From Hymenobacter sp. BRD128 (GTDB taxonomy: Bacteria; Bacteroidota; Bacteroidia; Cytophagales; Hymenobacteraceae), in NCBI RefSeq assembly GCF_013256625.1, contig NZ_CP053908.1:620001-684000 (forward strand): a stretch of DNA of 64,000 bases. The letters run 5' to 3'. The translations under genes were made by a program, and so were the position numbers. The notes below the pieces were generated by a model. The model was not told where the DNA came from and ran no database searches. It saw nothing but the letters and a program-made list of their open reading frames with translations. Within the stretch, counting starts at the first letter, position 1. The number at the start of each line of letters is the position of its first letter. Shown in pieces: positions 17,097 to 24,998 of this stretch.

Positions 17097-18314
17097 ATGA
17101 CAACAATTTGTTTGCTAATGAGTTGTGGGCTAGGCCTGCTTTCGTTAACCAAGCCGGCTTTCGGGCAGAACTACGAGCAGATTGCCACGCAGATTGTCAC
17201 TACGTCGGCGGGCGTGAAGCCGGGCGACGTAGTGGTGATTACGGGGGGCCAGTACACGCTGCCGCTCATGGAAGCCGTGGCCGTGGAAGTAGCCCGCGCC
17301 GGCGGGCAGGCCAACATGCTGCTTACTACTGACAAGGCAGCGCACGCCGAGCTGATGGACACGCCCGAAACGGCTATTCAGGCCGATAAATCCAATAATT
17401 GGCTTCTGCAGTCGGACGTGCTCATTACCCTGCCGGCGTATGAAGACAGCCGCGCAGTAATGGCGGGCGTGAGCCCGGCCCGCCAGGCCAAGTTTGCCCA
17501 GGTGGCCACCGCATCCGGAATTAACAATAAGCTAGACGCCAGCAAGATACGGGGCGTATTTGTGAGCTACCCGAGTAAAAGCTTTGCGGCGGCGCATCAG
17601 CTCGACTACCCTGGCTACGAGCAGATGATGTGGAGCAGCATCGGGGCCGACTACACGGCCATTGCCGGGCAGGCCGAGCGCCTGAAGCAGGTGCTGGCCA
17701 CGGGCCATAAAATGCACATTACTTCGCCGGCCGGCACCGACCTGACCCTTAGCCTCGGCGGGCGGCCCGTATTTACGGACGATGGCGTGGTATCGGCCGC
17801 CGACCAGCAGTCCCCGCGCGTGTATGACCGCACGGCGGCCCTGCCCGGCGGGCGCGTCTATGGCACTTGCCAGGAAACGTCGGCCACGGGCCGCCTGGCC
17901 ATCGCCAACGACTACATCACGGATGGCAAGCCACTGACCGGCTTCAAGGCCGACCTGCAAGGCGGCCAGCTCACCAACGTGCGGGCCGACGCCGGCGCCG
18001 ATGCTTTTCAGCAGCAGCTAGCCCCCTACGGCCCGTCGGCAATGCAAATCAGCAATTTCTCTATCGGGCTGAACCCACTTATGAAGGCGCAGGCTGACAA
18101 GGCCTTCAGCCCCACCACGGCGGCCGGCATGGTGTATGTGCGAACGGGCAACAACGGCCTGCTGGGCGGCCAGAACACGATGCCGGGCGGCTATGGCTTC
18201 CCCATCGCCAATGCTACCGTGGAGGTAGATGGCAAGGTGCTGCTGCGCAACGGCCAGCTCGTCGACCCGGCCGCCGCCAGCGCAGCGGCGGCGCCCCGAA
18301 AAAGCCGGAAATAG
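17097..18314 (+). CDS. Exported M29 aminopeptidase-like protein, metal ligands not conserved
   Basis: 405 residues from the ATG at 17097, which begins a signal peptide (LLMSCGLGLLSLTKPAFGQ). The body follows the thermophilic M29 aminopeptidase pattern (VKPGDVVVITGGQYTLPLMEAVAVEVARAGGQ, SYPSKSFAAAHQLDYPGYEQMMW, GTDLTLSLGGR). The usual ligand segments (EEVFT, GE(L/V)xxG, HxALG, VHxD) correspond here to GGRVYG, ISNFSIG, MVYVRTG and GGYGF, so most metal-binding Glu/His/Asp residues are not where expected. M29 enzymes are normally cytosolic; export is also unusual. A clear hairpin follows. Confidence 0.65.
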   Translation: MTTICLLMSCGLGLLSLTKPAFGQNYEQIATQIVTTSAGVKPGDVVVITGGQYTLPLMEAVAVEVARAGGQANMLLTTDKAAHAELMDTPETAIQADKSNNWLLQSDVLITLPAYEDSRAVMAGVSPARQAKFAQVATASGINNKLDASKIRGVFVSYPSKSFAAAHQLDYPGYEQMMWSSIGADYTAIAGQAERLKQVLATGHKMHITSPAGTDLTLSLGGRPVFTDDGVVSAADQQSPRVYDRTAALPGGRVYGTCQETSATGRLAIANDYITDGKPLTGFKADLQGGQLTNVRADAGADAFQQQLAPYGPSAMQISNFSIGLNPLMKAQADKAFSPTTAAGMVYVRTGNNGLLGGQNTMPGGYGFPIANATVEVDGKVLLRNGQLVDPAAASAAAAPRKSRK

Positions 18315-18341
18315 ACGCTGTTGCTCGGCTTGTCTTCCGCT

Positions 18342-18378
18342 AACAAGGCCAGTCAATGCTTCGTTGACTGGCCTTGTT
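18342..18378 (+). terminator. Terminator after the M29-like gene
   Basis: Perfect 15-bp stem AACAAGGCCAGTCAA (18342-18356) with 18364-18378 and 7-nt loop, 28 nt after the stop; the T-run is short (GTTGTT). Confidence 0.65.
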
Positions 18379-18490
18379 GTTGGCGGGGCTAGCCAGCGAA
18401 AAACTCGCGCAGCACGCTAGGTGTCGTGGAGGGGCAGCCGGCCGCGCCAGCGCTACGTATGCGGGGTGCCGCTTACCTCAGTCATTTCCA

Positions 18491-19369
18491 ATGCGTCCTT
18501 TTTATACCTGCCTGCTGCTGGTGCTAGGCCTGGCCGGCCCGGCCGCCGCCCAAAATACCAAGCTGCTCAACGATACCCTGCGCCATAAGGAGCAGTACAA
18601 TATCTTCAACCCCACGCCCCGCCGCCTCATGCGGCCCATGGTGCCCGACCGCCCTGGCATCACCGAAAGCCCGTATTCGGTCGATGCGGGGCATTTTCAG
18701 TACGAAACCGACGTGCTGCGCCTGCTCACGCGCCGGGAGGGCGATACCCACGGCCACGACTGGTACGTGAACCATTTTCTGGCTAAAATCGGCCTCACCG
18801 ACCGCACCGATTTTCAGGTGGCACTCGATATGTTTACCTACTCGCACAACTTCGACGATAGCCAGGTGGGGCAGGTGCCGTTCAACCAGAACCAGCTCAT
18901 CCGGGGCGTGGGCGACGTGACGCTGCGCCTCAAGCACACGCTGCTCGGCGACGACGACAGCCGGGGCGCGCTGGGCCTGGTGGGCTACGTGCAGCTGCCC
19001 ACCGGCGGCGCAGTAGGTGATGGCGGCTACGAGCCCGGCCTCACCCTCACCGGCGTGTTTCAGTGCACCCAAAAATGGAGCGTGGGCGGGCAGGTAGCCA
19101 GCAATTTTTACTACGACCCTGAGGTTAACCAGCATTTCTACCAGCTCACGCCTACCCTCACAACCGACTACCAGTTTACGAAAGTAATCCAGGCCTTCGT
19201 GGAGCTGGTGGGCTACTGGGACACCCGGCAAAGCACCTGGCGCAGCTCCATCAACCTGGGGCCGCAAATTGACATCAGCGACAACGTGCAGCTCGACTTT
19301 GGCACCCACCTGCCCATCACGCACTCCGTGGATAGAGAATACTTTCTGGGCATCAGTTTTCGGCGCTAG
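18491..19369 (+). CDS. Outer-membrane transporter-like protein (MetA-pathway phenol-degradation type barrel)
   Basis: 292 residues from the ATG at 18491, with a signal peptide (CLLLVLGLAGPAAAQ). The mature part alternates polar and aromatic beta strands and contains the pattern DRPGITESPYSVDAGHFQYETD ... KIGLTDRTDFQVALD ... GVGDVTLRLKHTLLGDD typical of the 'transporter' / Phenol_MetA_deg family of outer-membrane proteins. It ends in an aromatic-basic strand (YFLGISFRR) consistent with barrel insertion. Substrate unknown. Convergent with the beta-lactamase-like gene with 8 nt between stops. Confidence 0.7.
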   Translation: MRPFYTCLLLVLGLAGPAAAQNTKLLNDTLRHKEQYNIFNPTPRRLMRPMVPDRPGITESPYSVDAGHFQYETDVLRLLTRREGDTHGHDWYVNHFLAKIGLTDRTDFQVALDMFTYSHNFDDSQVGQVPFNQNQLIRGVGDVTLRLKHTLLGDDDSRGALGLVGYVQLPTGGAVGDGGYEPGLTLTGVFQCTQKWSVGGQVASNFYYDPEVNQHFYQLTPTLTTDYQFTKVIQAFVELVGYWDTRQSTWRSSINLGPQIDISDNVQLDFGTHLPITHSVDREYFLGISFRR

Positions 19370-19377
19370 CCGCTGGC

Positions 19378-20712
19378 CTACTCCTTCGTAAATAAAAACG
19401 TGCCGCCGCCCTGCCGGAGCGTGAACGCAGGCTTGGCCGGGTCAAACTCCATGCGGATGCCGGCCGGGTCAAACTTGAAGATGCCCGCGCTCACCGGCTC
19501 CAGCGGAAATGCGTTCTGGCCGGTGGCCTGCGCCCGCAGCGTAGCGCCGTCGCGGCTCACCATGATTTTGAGCGGCATAGTGGGGCTAGCGTAGGTGCCG
19601 GCGTAGCGGTCGAGGTCGGCGGGGGTGAGGGCATAAGTGCTGGGCGTGAAATCTGGCAGCTTGTAGGGCTGGCCAAAGTAGAGGCTGAGCGCGCCGATGA
19701 GCACTTCATTGGGCGAGTACGAGCCGCCGTTAGTGCACAGCGCCACCGCCAGCTTATCGCCCGGGAAATAAAACGCGGCCGAGCGAAACGCGTCGATGCC
19801 CCCGGTGTGCCCGTAGCCCTTCTTCGCGCCAAACGGGACCTGCATCAGGGCCCGGCCGTAGCCGTCGCGGATGTTCTGCATGGCTACCAGGCTGCTGGCA
19901 GAAAGCAGTTTGCCGCCAAACAGCGCCTCCAGAAAGTGGTCGAGGTCGGTGGGCGTCGAAACCAGCGCGCCCGCGCCGGCCGGGATGCTCATGTCGGTTT
20001 CGGGGCTCAGTTTCCAGCCGCTGCCGCTTGGTCCGTAAGACAAGGCTTGCTGCTTTTGGGGGTCAATCTTGCCGCCGTAATAAGTGTTTTTGAGGCCGGC
20101 TTTGGTCAGAATATGCTTTTGCAGGGCCTGGGCGTAGGGTATTTTGGTCAGTTTCTCCACGATGTAGCCCAGCAGCACAAAGTTGGAGTTGCTGTAGGCA
20201 TACTTCGCGCCGGGCTCAAAATCGGGCTTGGGCTGCGCCATAATGGCCAGCAGTTCGGCCTGGGTCTGGGGCCGGGTCATGTAGCTGATGTAGGCCGGGT
20301 CATCGGTGAAATTGTGGATGCCGCTGCGGTGGCTCAGCAGCTGGTCGATGGTGATGCGGTCGGCATTGGGTACCTGCGGAAAAAAGGTGGCTAGCTTGGT
20401 GTCCAGCGTCAGCTTTTTCTCCTCAATCAGCTGAAAAATGAGCACTCCCGTGAACACCTTGCTAATGGAGCCGATGCGGTAGTGCGTGGCCGGGGTGGCG
20501 GCCACCAGCGGCGCGAGCTGCGCGGCGCCGAAGGCGTGGCTATACACCACCTGGCCGTCGTGCGAGAGGGCGAGGCTGCCCATCAGCTTGTTGTGGCTAG
20601 CCAGCCCATCGAGCAGGCTGTCGAGCTTAATAGTATTGAGGGTTTGGGCCGGGGCGGCCAGGTAGCCGAGACTCAGCAGCGAAGCCAGGGCTAGGGTAGG
20701 GCGGTGCATCAT
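19378..20712 (-). CDS. Serine hydrolase, class C beta-lactamase family
   Basis: 444 residues with signal peptide (LALASLLSLGYLAAPAQ). Active-site motifs are complete: SISK (S-x-x-K, about residue 83), YSN (YAYSNSNF) and HTG (GHTGGIDAF). The C-terminal ~110 residues form an extra domain (YAGTYASPTMPLKIMVSRDG) like DUF3471/lipocalin-type tails. Such proteins in Bacteroidota are usually esterases or D-aminopeptidase-like enzymes rather than true beta-lactamases. Confidence 0.82.
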   Translation of the reverse strand: MMHRPTLALASLLSLGYLAAPAQTLNTIKLDSLLDGLASHNKLMGSLALSHDGQVVYSHAFGAAQLAPLVAATPATHYRIGSISKVFTGVLIFQLIEEKKLTLDTKLATFFPQVPNADRITIDQLLSHRSGIHNFTDDPAYISYMTRPQTQAELLAIMAQPKPDFEPGAKYAYSNSNFVLLGYIVEKLTKIPYAQALQKHILTKAGLKNTYYGGKIDPQKQQALSYGPSGSGWKLSPETDMSIPAGAGALVSTPTDLDHFLEALFGGKLLSASSLVAMQNIRDGYGRALMQVPFGAKKGYGHTGGIDAFRSAAFYFPGDKLAVALCTNGGSYSPNEVLIGALSLYFGQPYKLPDFTPSTYALTPADLDRYAGTYASPTMPLKIMVSRDGATLRAQATGQNAFPLEPVSAGIFKFDPAGIRMEFDPAKPAFTLRQGGGTFLFTKE

Positions 20713-20930
20713 AGCAAGGAAAAGAGGGGCAAGAACGACGAGTATATCGACCAGGCCGCAAGTACATTACAAATACCGGCCGAACAATACGCGGGCTTTT
20801 TACCAGCCAAAAACGCAACACCCAGCCGCCACCCACTGCCCTATAAGTCTTCGCGCCAGGCAGCGGGCAGCAGCCAGATGCTGCGTTTCAAGCGGGAGGG
20901 CCGGGGCGGGTGGCACCCACGGCGCCGGGG

Positions 20931-21750
20931 CTAGCGGCTGGCCGGCCCGCGCACGGCGTAGGTGGCCGGGGCGGGCAGGTGGCTGGGGGCCAGCACCACC
21001 AGCACGCGCTCGCCGGCCTGGGTGTGCGCGGCTACCTGCTGGGCCAGGCGCTGGGCGCGGAAGGCGCGCAGGTCCTCATCGAGGTGCTGCATAAAGGCGG
21101 CGGGCTGGGTGCTTGGGGATTGCTGCCACCACTGGCCGCCGCTGGGGCAGTGCTGGCGGTAGGCGGCCGTGAGCTCGGCCATATTCTGAATGACGCGCTC
21201 GGTGCCGGGCAGGAAGAAGGCGCTGTTGGCAATGAGCTGCTGCATGGCCTTCACCGTCAGCGCTTTCGAGGCGCCAGTGTGCTGGCGAAACTGCTGGCAG
21301 GTGCGCAGCAGGTAGTAGAGCTTGAGCTGGGTGGCGTCGGTGCGGGTGCGCAGGTATTCGTACTCGGCCACCGGGTCGTCGAGGCGCTCGGCTTTGGCGC
21401 CGTGCTGCTGGGCCAGGTAGCGCACGTAGCCCGACTCGCCCAGCCGGGTGATGGTAATCGCTTCGCTGCTATCGATGCCCAGGTCGGGCTTCTCAAACAG
21501 CACCACGGTGGGCCGGCTAGCCTCGAATACCTGCCGCAGCCGGGCAAACTGCGCGTGCTGGGTGTTGTACGAGGTTTCTACCCCGAAGTAAGTGACGGTG
21601 CCCCGGCCGGGGCGCTGGCCTTGGCGGCGGGATAGCAGCCTATCAGTTCGTGCAAATCGGCCTCGGGCGCGGCGAAAGCAACGGATTGGGCAAAGGCGCC
21701 GGCAGCGGGCAGCAGCAGCGCGGAGGCGAGCAAAAGGGCGGTGATTTTCA
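20931..21750 (-). pseudogene. Secreted protein of a TraB/DUF5694-like family, frameshifted near the N-terminus
   Basis: The ATG at 21750 begins a good signal peptide (MKITALLLASALLLPAAGAFAQ) and reads to ...LHELIGCYPAAKASAPAG before running out of frame to a stop at about 21583. From about 21605 the next frame carries the rest: GTVTYFGVETSYNTQHAQFARL, RPTVVLFEKPDLGIDSS and a helical body to 20931. Adding one C in the CCCC run at about 21609-21615 restores one continuous protein of ~270 residues (KASAPGRGTVTYFG). The body resembles TraB/Tiki-like secreted proteins (FGVE.....H..F..L...RPTVVLFE). Either a real 1-nt deletion or a base-calling error. Confidence 0.6.
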
Positions 21751-21869
21751 TGACTCAGAAAGAAAAATGGCGGATGTTGGAAAGAGAAAAATGAGGCAGC
21801 AGCGAGCCGGTGAGCCCCGTATTGGAGGCTCAGTAGCAAGTATTCCCGATTGAGGATGAAGTGAAGACC

Positions 21870-24371
21870 CTAGCCGCCGAAGCCGCCGCCGCTGCTCGGG
21901 GCCGCGTCGATGCGGTCGGGCTTGGCCTTGGTGGCGCCGATGTACCAGGTGAAGCCTAGCCAGGCCACGCGAGTCTCAAACTTGTTGTAGAGCGCGGTTT
22001 GCAGCTCGGGGGTGGCGATTTCGGTGCGGCGCACCTGGGTGTTGAGCAGGTCCGACACCCGCAGCGTGAGGGCGGCGCGCTCGCTGAACAGGCGCTGGCG
22101 CAGGGCCAGGTCGAGGCCGCCGGTGGCCAGCTGCCGGCCCTGGGCCGTGAGCACCGTGGAGCGGATGCTGCCCGTGAGCTGCACATCGAGGCCCTTGCGG
22201 GGCGTGAAGTTGTTGGCTAGCCGGGCGGTGCCGGCCAGGGCGGCGCGGTTGGCGGTGTTGAGGGCGTTGGCGGCAATCTGGGCGTAGTACACCGAGCCGG
22301 TGGCCGATACGCGCCACCACTTGGCCAGGGGCTGGGCCCAGGTGGTTTCGAGGCCGAAGCTGTTAGTAGTGCCCACGTTGGCGTAGGTTTCGCGGGTTAC
22401 TACGCCCACGTTGTTCTCGCGGGTGGCGACGCTGTCGATGGTGCGGATGCGCTGGATGGCATTCTGGGTGAAGCGGGCGAAGACCGTGTTCGTGATGCTG
22501 GCGCCGTTGGCCAGGTTCAGCTGGTGGCCCACTTCGAGGTTGTGGCTGAACTCGGGGAGCAGGCCGGCGTTGCCCTGGCGGTAGTTGCGCGGGTCTTGGT
22601 AGAGCTGAATGGGCAGCTGCTGCATAAAGTCGGGCCGGTTGAGGCGCCGGGCGTAGCTGAATTGCAGGCGGCTCTGGCCGGACTCCTTGCCCAGCTCGCG
22701 GGCCACCGTGGCCGAGGGGAAAAGGCTGACGTACTGCCGGTTGACCGAAGCTGTGCCGCTAGCCACGCCGCCGTTGATAAACGTGCCTTCGCTGCGCAGG
22801 CCGCCCTGGGCGCTCCAGCCGTGGGCTAGCGTGCGCTGGTAGGTGGCGTAGGCCGCCGGCATCACCTGCGTGAAATTGTAGGCAAACGAATTGGTGGGGT
22901 CAAGCTGAAACTCGGCGCTCGGGTCAGTCGAAGTCGGCTTGAGCATGGCCGTGCGGCCGGTGTTGCGCAGCACCTGGTTTTTCAGGCCCACTTCCAGCTT
23001 GCCCTTGCCATCGGCGCTGGGCAGCGTGTAGTCTACCTGCCCGAAGTAAATCTGGGCATTTACCTGCTGCTGCTGCTTGAAGCCGGCCGGGGCCGTGCCA
23101 CCGGTCAGCAGCTGGCTCACCGGGATGTTGGCGTCGATTTTTACCATGCCGGCATTGGCGGTCAGCTCGCGGCCTTTGTGGGCCTCCCAGGTGTGGCGGT
23201 AGTCGGCCGACGACTCCAGCACGGTCACCTTCACATCGGCAATCTGCTGGCCGTACTGCGTGGTCACGGTGGGCGAGCCCACCGTTTGCTGGGTCAGGGT
23301 CTGGTTGTCAAGCTCGCTCTGGTGCTCCCAGTGGGGCTGCACGCTCAGGCTCAGGCTTTGCTCTTTGGTCAGGTCATAGTTCAGGCCCAGGTTCAGGCTG
23401 TGGTTGCGGTTGTGCTGGGTGCCGGTGCCGTCTTGGGTGGTGTAGAGGCTGCTGGTGGTGGCGCCATCGGTGAGCAGGGCCGTCTGCTGGCTATTCGAGC
23501 GGGTGCGGTAAAGCTGGTCGCGGCCGTCGTAGCCCAGGTTCCAGGTGGCCTTGCCCACGTGGCGGCTCAAACTCAGGCTGGGCGAATATTTAGCACCATT
23601 GCCGACTACCAGGGCGGCCTGGCCGTTCCAGCCCTCTTTCTTATCCTTCTTCGTAATGATGTTGATGACGCCCGCCCCGCTGGCATCGTACTTGGCCGAG
23701 GGGTTGGTCATCACCTCCACCTGCGCAATCTGCGAGGCCGGAATCTGGTCGAGGCGCGGGCCGGGGCCACCGTTGCTGGTGCCGGCCGGCTTGCCGTCGA
23801 TGAGGATGGTCAGGTTGCTGGAGCCGCGCAAACTCACCGTGCCGGTGGCATCTACGGCCACGGCGGGCACGTTTTCGAGCACGTTCACGGCCGTGCCGCC
23901 CACGCTGCTCAGGTCCTTCTCCACGTTGATGACCGTCTTGCCCAGCTCCTGCTGCACCACGGCTTTCTGGCCGGTTACCGTCACCTCGCCCAGCTGCTGG
24001 CTAGCCGACCGCAGCTTTAGCAGCCCCAGCGCCACGCTGGGCTGGCCGGGCGCCACCCGCACGGCCTGGGCCAGGCTCTGGTAGCCCATGGCCAGCACCC
24101 GCAGGCGGTAGGCGCCGGCCAGCACCTGCGGCAGGGCAAAGGTGCCGTCGAGGGCCGTTTGGCCGCTGGCTACCAGGCTGGTATCGCCGGCCTCGGCGTG
24201 GCGCAGCAGCACCGTAGCGAAGGGCAGCGGCTCGGCCTTGGCGCCGCCATCCACGGCGGTGCCGCTGACGGTGGCGCGGCTGGCCGCCGGGGCCCTTTGG
24301 GCGGCTAGGCTCAGCGGCAGGCCTAGCGTGGCTAGGAAGAAGAACGAATTGATTGTCAGCGAGAAGTTCAT
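21870..24371 (-). CDS. TonB-dependent receptor with carboxypeptidase-like N-terminal domain
   Basis: 833 residues from the ATG at 24371 (MNFSLTINSFFFLATLGLPLSLAAQ, signal peptide). Residues ~35-120 are a CarboxypepD_reg-like fold (VSGTAVDGGAKAEPLPFATVLL). The plug domain follows (GKTVINVEKDLSSVGGTAVNVLENVPAV, VSLRGSSNLTILIDGKPAG, ASQIAQVEVMTNPSAKYDASGAGVINIITKK), then a large outer-membrane beta-barrel of the OMP_b-brl_3 type. No SusD partner is adjacent, so this is a stand-alone receptor with unknown ligand. The C-terminus is Gly-rich (APSSGGGFGG). A perfect TAAGTTTG lies ~270 nt upstream. Confidence 0.85.
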   Translation of the reverse strand: MNFSLTINSFFFLATLGLPLSLAAQRAPAASRATVSGTAVDGGAKAEPLPFATVLLRHAEAGDTSLVASGQTALDGTFALPQVLAGAYRLRVLAMGYQSLAQAVRVAPGQPSVALGLLKLRSASQQLGEVTVTGQKAVVQQELGKTVINVEKDLSSVGGTAVNVLENVPAVAVDATGTVSLRGSSNLTILIDGKPAGTSNGGPGPRLDQIPASQIAQVEVMTNPSAKYDASGAGVINIITKKDKKEGWNGQAALVVGNGAKYSPSLSLSRHVGKATWNLGYDGRDQLYRTRSNSQQTALLTDGATTSSLYTTQDGTGTQHNRNHSLNLGLNYDLTKEQSLSLSVQPHWEHQSELDNQTLTQQTVGSPTVTTQYGQQIADVKVTVLESSADYRHTWEAHKGRELTANAGMVKIDANIPVSQLLTGGTAPAGFKQQQQVNAQIYFGQVDYTLPSADGKGKLEVGLKNQVLRNTGRTAMLKPTSTDPSAEFQLDPTNSFAYNFTQVMPAAYATYQRTLAHGWSAQGGLRSEGTFINGGVASGTASVNRQYVSLFPSATVARELGKESGQSRLQFSYARRLNRPDFMQQLPIQLYQDPRNYRQGNAGLLPEFSHNLEVGHQLNLANGASITNTVFARFTQNAIQRIRTIDSVATRENNVGVVTRETYANVGTTNSFGLETTWAQPLAKWWRVSATGSVYYAQIAANALNTANRAALAGTARLANNFTPRKGLDVQLTGSIRSTVLTAQGRQLATGGLDLALRQRLFSERAALTLRVSDLLNTQVRRTEIATPELQTALYNKFETRVAWLGFTWYIGATKAKPDRIDAAPSSGGGFGG

Positions 24372-24644
24372 GGCGCGAAGAAGAAGAAAAGGGTTCGGCG
24401 TGGGCATGGCGATTCCGTTCCCGGCCGGCCGCGGCTCCGGTGGGAGAGAAAAAGCTGGGCCCGGTGCAGGTGCACGGAGGCGAAAGAGAGTGGGCTGACT
24501 AGTGGGCTAGTCGGGAGAAGCGGCCGGCAGAAGCATCCGGCGCGAACCAGCCGCCCGGTTGGCGGCTAGGGGCTACCCGCGGGTGGCCGCAGCTAGGCGC
24601 GACCAGGAAGTGGGTAGTGATAGGGTACTAGGCTTTTGGTAGAA

Positions 24645-24652
24645 CAAACTTA
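24645..24652 (-). promoter_or_regulatory. Candidate -7 box TAAGTTTG, minus-strand receptor
   Basis: Exact TANNTTTG match on the minus strand in an AT-rich patch, about 274 nt before the receptor ATG, implying a long 5' leader if used. Confidence 0.35.
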
Positions 24653-24965
24653 CGACAAGTACTTTGTTTCGCATAGTACTGGTTGTGTTAAATTTTCTGT
24701 TACCTGCATTTTGGGGTTAGGAGGCCTCTTTTAAGGAAAATATTTTTTTAGCGCGCTGCCCGCACACCGAGAATTTTGCGGCTAGCCAGACCTAGTACCG
24801 TGGTTTGGGGCAAACGTTACGGAGAGGACCCTGAAAAATGGCTAGCCTATTTGAGTGGTCAGATGCCTGCTCACGGTTGCCGGTTGCCTGAGGTCCTTGC
24901 TAATAAGTACCGGATTTTATTTGGAATTTCTCCAGATAAAATTCAGAAAACCTGACGCTCGTCCC

Positions 24966-24973
24966 TACCTTTG
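24966..24973 (+). promoter_or_regulatory. Candidate -7 box TACCTTTG, FecA-like receptor
   Basis: Exact TANNTTTG match ending 25 nt before the ATG at 24999. Confidence 0.45.
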
Positions 24974-24998
24974 CCATTGTTTAGAACAGTTATAAATA

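Larger units (their letters stand above)
24372..24998. other. Divergent promoter region of two TonB-dependent receptors
   Basis: 627 nt. The part next to the minus-strand receptor is G+C-rich; the centre (24640-24760) is AT-rich and holds TAAGTTTG on the minus strand, AT-runs such as AATATTTTTTTA (about 24739-24750), and TACCTTTG at 24966 on the plus strand. No open frame that looks coding. I do not recognise a Fur box or riboswitch. Confidence 0.55.

Noticed and set aside
19378..20712. Antibiotic-resistance beta-lactamase
   Set aside because: Motifs fit class C-like serine hydrolases generally; the length and extra C-terminal domain are those of esterase/peptidase relatives, so resistance is not supported.
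24372..24998. Riboswitch or Fur-box upstream of the receptors
   Set aside because: I could not match a known cobalamin-riboswitch core or a Fur palindrome; only promoter-like boxes and AT-rich sequence are visible.
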